Shown piece by piece: positions 60,340 through 64,000 of a stretch of DNA of 64,000 nucleotides (position 1 is its first letter; each line of letters starts with the position of its first letter). The position numbers and the translations under genes are program-made. The notes under the pieces were generated by a model. It saw only the letters and a program-made list of their open reading frames with translations. It was not told where the DNA came from and ran no database searches. The DNA lies in NCBI RefSeq assembly GCF_029784155.1, contig NC_073693.1, forward strand, positions 147,996,843 through 148,060,842. Reading direction: 5' to 3'. This DNA is from Uranotaenia lowii. Lineage: Eukaryota; Arthropoda; Insecta; Diptera; Culicidae.

Positions 60340-60495
60340 ATTTGCTCAGCAGCAGTAGCCAGCAATCGCTAAATTAATTACGGAGGCGATCGAAAATTTG
60401 ACAAAAAGTGTATCAAACAGCCGAGAATCGATCCCATGCCATCTATCATGAAAGTTTAGGAGGCTAACTCCTTGACCACTAGTGAGCGTCGAAAT
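60340..60495 (-). repeat. tRNA-derived SINE
   Basis: On the minus strand CTAGTGGTCAAGGAGTTAGC supplies an A box and GGGATCGATTCTCGG a B box about 40 bases later (60418-60492 together). A short body follows towards 60340. It lies inside family A copy 3. Confidence 0.65.
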
Positions 60496-61542
60496 GAGGC
60501 TCTCAAACTTAAACAGTTTGAAACATTTTGATAGTAATGGAACTCGTTGAATATAAGATCGCTTATCCTCCAAAAAAACGTACTGGCCATCTATTTTTTA
60601 TATTGAGTTTAGTAATTTTTGCTTTCGATTTTTCTTTCTTAATCTTTTTTATAGATCAATCATATATGATTCAAAAATAAGGAATCCATTATTGGGTCAT
60701 ATGTTTCCAAAGTTAATTTACATTCTGTAAGAAAGCCTCCAATCCACTGTTAAGTGTATTAAATCTGGTTTTTAACTCTAGGGATCAATAGAACCCATAG
60801 AAAAATGTTCCAAACCATAATTTAAACTTCACCACTGCTTCGAAAGTATGGCATTTTGCTTTGAAGTTAGTATTATACAGTAAAGATTGACATATTTTGA
60901 ACATTTCTCAAGTTGGAAACATTTAAAATGAAGAAAAAAGTATTCATGTAAAATTTTAATAAATTTTACAACCATTGTCCAACAACTTAAAAGAATATTT
61001 GTGCAGTTGACTCCAACTGGCACCTTTTTTTTAGAACATTTGATTTTTGTAAGATGTTCCAGTTAGGAGATATTTCTGAGAAATCAAGTCACTTCAGGAT
61101 CAAGTCTCTTCACTCAGATAAAGTTTTATACACACAAAAAAGTATGTTTTGGAAAGTGTTGGAAAATTTCAGACTGCATTGTGCAGGCGATTTTTTTTTA
61201 AATGTTATGAATTTTAATTATTTCAAAGCACGTTTTGAATTCTTCAACAAACTTGTACAAAAATTTTCAAAAAAAAACTTGAATACTTGAATATTCATTC
61301 ATGTTTTCAGTGAAGTGAGAATTAGTTTCAATGTAACCAACACAAGTTTTTTCGAGGTTTCTTTGTTTATCATTTATATTTATTAATATATTATTTATAG
61401 ATTTAATCAAACTCAAAACTTATCAATATGAGAACTTCTATACGCCATATAATCAAATCTTCTAGTGATGTAAAAGGCAATATCTGGAAAAACATTTGAG
61501 TTAATGCGAAAAAAAAAATCCAAAGCCAATGATTAAAAAAAG

Positions 61543-61735
61543 TGGCCTGTGCTACAGCTCAATTGGCAAGTCGGTTGCTTCCTGAGCCGATGTCCGTGTG
61601 TGCGAGCCCAACAGAAAACATCGATCACAGTTGTACCGGATAAGCTTTTAATGACGGTCCACCAACTGCATCGTCGTTGATATAAGTCACGAATGACATA
61701 AAGATGTTTAAACGACTACATATAATCGACTTACT
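61543..61735 (+). repeat. tRNA-derived SINE
   Basis: CTACAGCTCAATTGGCAAGT fits an A box with tRNA-like D-arm, and GTGTGCGAGCCCAAC a B box, with the expected gap. The body runs about 110 bp to TAAACGACTACATATAATCG. Its head differs from the SINEs at 55990 and 60340, so it is another family. Confidence 0.65.
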
Positions 61736-64000
61736 TTTTCCGCAAAATGGTTCAAATCATACTAATGAAACTGTTTGACATACAGTTATCAGAATCCTCA
61801 TCTGAAATGCTTCAGCTGAAGCTTTAAAAATGAGAAAACTAGAAATAGAGTTTTTTTTCGGGAGAGTCAAAAACCCTTAGCCTTGTTTTCAGTCCGGTCA
61901 AGAAGATTTTTTTTTTAACTGAATCTATGACGAGTAAAAAAAATATTTATAATCTCCATCTGAAGACAGAGATTGGAAAAAAATGACAATTATTCACTAA
62001 AATTTGCAATATTAACTTTTCGTATAAGTTGGAATATATCAGTTATTTGTGGAAATATTGAAACAATATTAATTTAAAAATGAAGTATTGAGTCAGTCTT
62101 ATTATGTTTCAAAATTGAGTACCTAAAACTGATTGAAATGTGTTACAACTACAATCAAAAAACTTGTGGTTCTTCCTCAGTATTTTTTGGGAAAAAATAC
62201 TTCTGACTGTACTGAATACTTAATATAAAACTAATGTTTTATAAAGGGTAATTCAATTAACCCTGAAAAATTGAATTTTTGGCTTCCGACTTTAAATCGT
62301 TTGTATCCGTTATTTGAAAATTGTATGTCTGATAAGGGCCTACTGTTTTAGAGAGTTAAGCTTCTTGATTAAACGCATTTAATTTTACTAATGGCAGGAA
62401 ACGCTGAACCAATTTGTTCTTCTCGCTATCTCCCGAAATGATTGATTGAGAAATCGTGCCCTCTTAAGCAACCATCAACTGCAAAAAATCACTTTATCTC
62501 CCGAGTTAATTCCGCAGATAACTGGAACGGCCTTCAAGCTTCACTGCTTCGATTCCAATCACCACCGAGCGGCCGAAAAAGGAGTCCGGGTTTCTAATTT
62601 GCTTCCGCTCTAGCGAACAATTCCCTAAAATAGCAACTATGCCAACAACCTTCATTATGGAAGCGGTTCACATTGCTACTGAACTACTTTATGTTGGCTG
62701 CTTCCAGCAAATCACTAGACCGTATCCGAGCAGAAGAACGACGAAACATCGTCTTCAGCTTCCTCCTTTGCTTGGATCGCTCTGAGTCCTCCAGAGACTC
62801 AAGGAGTTTCTCAAATTTATACCTCACCACACTAATTATGTATCAAGCAGAAAATGATTTAATTATACCTACTACACAAGACTGGAGAAGAACCCTTGAC
62901 GTAGCTTGGAAGAGCCAACGTACAGCTTCCAGTATTCCCACGCGATCTTTTCCTGCTCGGAGAAAACTTTTGCTTCAAGGAACTTCCCATCCATATACCC
63001 CTCTGGCAAACTAGGAGGCTCTACCTACAGCACGTTCCGCCTAATCCCACGTGACGTGCGGTTTCTAGACGTTCCTTGCAAATCTGGCAACCCTTCCTCC
63101 AGAATATATTACACACTATAGTACCTGAACTGGAATCCTCATGTGCGAAAAGAAAAAAAAAATAGAAGGTAGGACCACCAGCAGAAATAACTCGAAACGA
63201 GCTGATTTTCACGCTAATATAATATTTCATGAATATTTATCCGCTTATGTCTGCAGACGTTCTGTGCACGAAAATTGGGTGAACCCAAATGAAATGCCTA
63301 GGCCAGGGACCTTTTTCTCGGTTTGACGATGGACTGTGAGAAGGCCGGTCTCGGAACGAAACAAGTGTATAAGCTTAGACGTGTAGAATATATGAGCGAG
63401 GGGAGCCAAATCTTTGGACTAAGCTTTAGGAACTCTCCTTAAGGCGTCTGGTGGTCGGCCGTATCAGACGGATTCAGTTTTCGGAAGCTGTGTTCAAATT
63501 AGGATTAGTTTCTTCGAAGTTTCTATTAATACATTGATTTTTTTCCTCTATATTTCTTAAAATTCGTTTCTTTTAATCATTGTTAAGATTTTTGTTCATA
63601 CCTAACGCCCTAACCGATGTTGAAAAATCGATCGATCCCACAAACTTTTTAGCATTCATGTTTTTACATCGTTTATTTTTATATGGTTGTTTTTACCTTG
63701 CCTGATCATTGAATTTATTTTCCAAATTTAACATGACTCAATCTATTTTACCCGACGATTAATTTTTTTTCCATGGGTCCAGTTTTGGCCAATCCGCTGG
63801 CTGTTGCTGTTGGTGTTGAGTGTGAAAACGGTTTTCTTTCATCCCTCTTTCGGAAGGGCAATGAAACAAAAAAAGGAAACCAGCTCATGTTTCATTCTGT
63901 GCAATAGCCCGAAAAAGTTGCTGACTTGTGGGTAATGTGTGGACAAACGAAGAAGATGTAGGACGAAAAAAAAAAACTCTGTACGTTCTCTACTTTTTGG
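61736..64000. other. No recognisable gene; less AT-rich patch at about 62480-63480
   Basis: The patch 62480-63480 has balanced composition and open frames on both strands (up to 113 codons at 62673-63014), but no known domain and no terminal repeats. It could be unique host DNA or an old element. The rest is AT-rich without features. Confidence 0.4.

Larger units (their letters stand above)
58655..61118. mobile_element. TIR element family A, copy 3 (split and worn)
   Basis: GGGGAGGGTAGG at the left and, beyond the inserted element, GGGAGATTTGATTCC, ATATCTTTTTGAAAATTTTA and TTTCTGACAGCATGTAA match the left half of copy 1. The right part has GATTTTTGTAAGATGTTCCAG and AAATCAAGTCACTTCAGGAT ending near TCTCTTCACTCAG, a worn version of the right end. 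Insertions of an AATATTCGG element (58670-59798) and a SINE (about 60340-60495) enlarge it. The right terminus is decayed and the boundary approximate. Confidence 0.6.

Noticed and set aside
1..64000. CRISPR arrays, bacterial-type operons, rRNA or phage genes
   Set aside because: No spaced identical repeats of CRISPR type, no rRNA signature and no prokaryotic gene organisation are present.

Overview
This is eukaryotic, AT-rich, repeat-dominated DNA. It lacks operons, ribosome-binding sites and dense coding. The retroelement set (Ty1/copia, non-LTR APE-RT elements, tRNA-headed SINEs, many TIR elements with 8-bp, TWA or TA target duplications) and the style of the repeats suggest an insect, most likely a mosquito or related dipteran; that assignment is inference. 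I find no intact host gene. The window reads as intergenic or intronic sequence built by repeated transposon insertion. All convincing coding sequence belongs to mobile elements, and all of it is broken.

Layout. 1-2473: mostly nothing recognisable, with a tRNA-like relic at the left edge. 2474-6470: a decayed Ty1/copia retrotransposon with two LTRs, a copia-type primer binding site and fragments of protease, integrase, RT and RNase H. 6958-11886: a TIR element (family A, word TTGATCCCC) split by a non-autonomous LTR element whose 184-bp LTRs are identical; this element lies on the minus strand, has a tRNA-Ser-type primer site and a 54-57-bp tandem array, and itself seems to contain another TIR element (word ATGCGCAT). 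13538-18972: a degenerate 'CAGAGTCCAG' tandem array, interrupted by a second family A copy that is itself interrupted by a 2.45-kb TIR element (word GATCTTGAGCGGAAC). 19364-22310, 27148-27500, 30058-30468 and 36399-36899: further TIR elements, four of them carrying GCCCGG words. 24515-26375: an almost 1.9-kb hairpin. 29520-30000: a hAT-type MITE.

38568-45012 holds the best coding material, an APE/RT non-LTR retrotransposon. Its ORF1 is split by a hAT-type insertion with a perfect 8-bp duplication, and that insertion contains further nested elements; its ORF2 has a small deletion just after the RT active site. 45050-46799: a 'GGCCCGC' TIR element holding the two ends of a deleted Tc1/mariner-like transposase. 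53640-56030: a second, jockey/CR1-like RT relic, broken by a MITE and followed by a SINE. 56412-56958: a sister MITE and a tight hairpin. 58655-61118: a third family A copy split by an 'AATATTCGG' TIR element and containing a SINE.

The unifying observation is that many unrelated TIR families here share one design. Each has termini followed by several copies of a family-specific 7-17-bp word, inverted at the other end, and no transposase gene. Known subterminal transposase-binding repeats offer a natural explanation, but the variety of words in a single 64-kb stretch is striking. Sharp target duplications allow the insertion order to be read at several nests.
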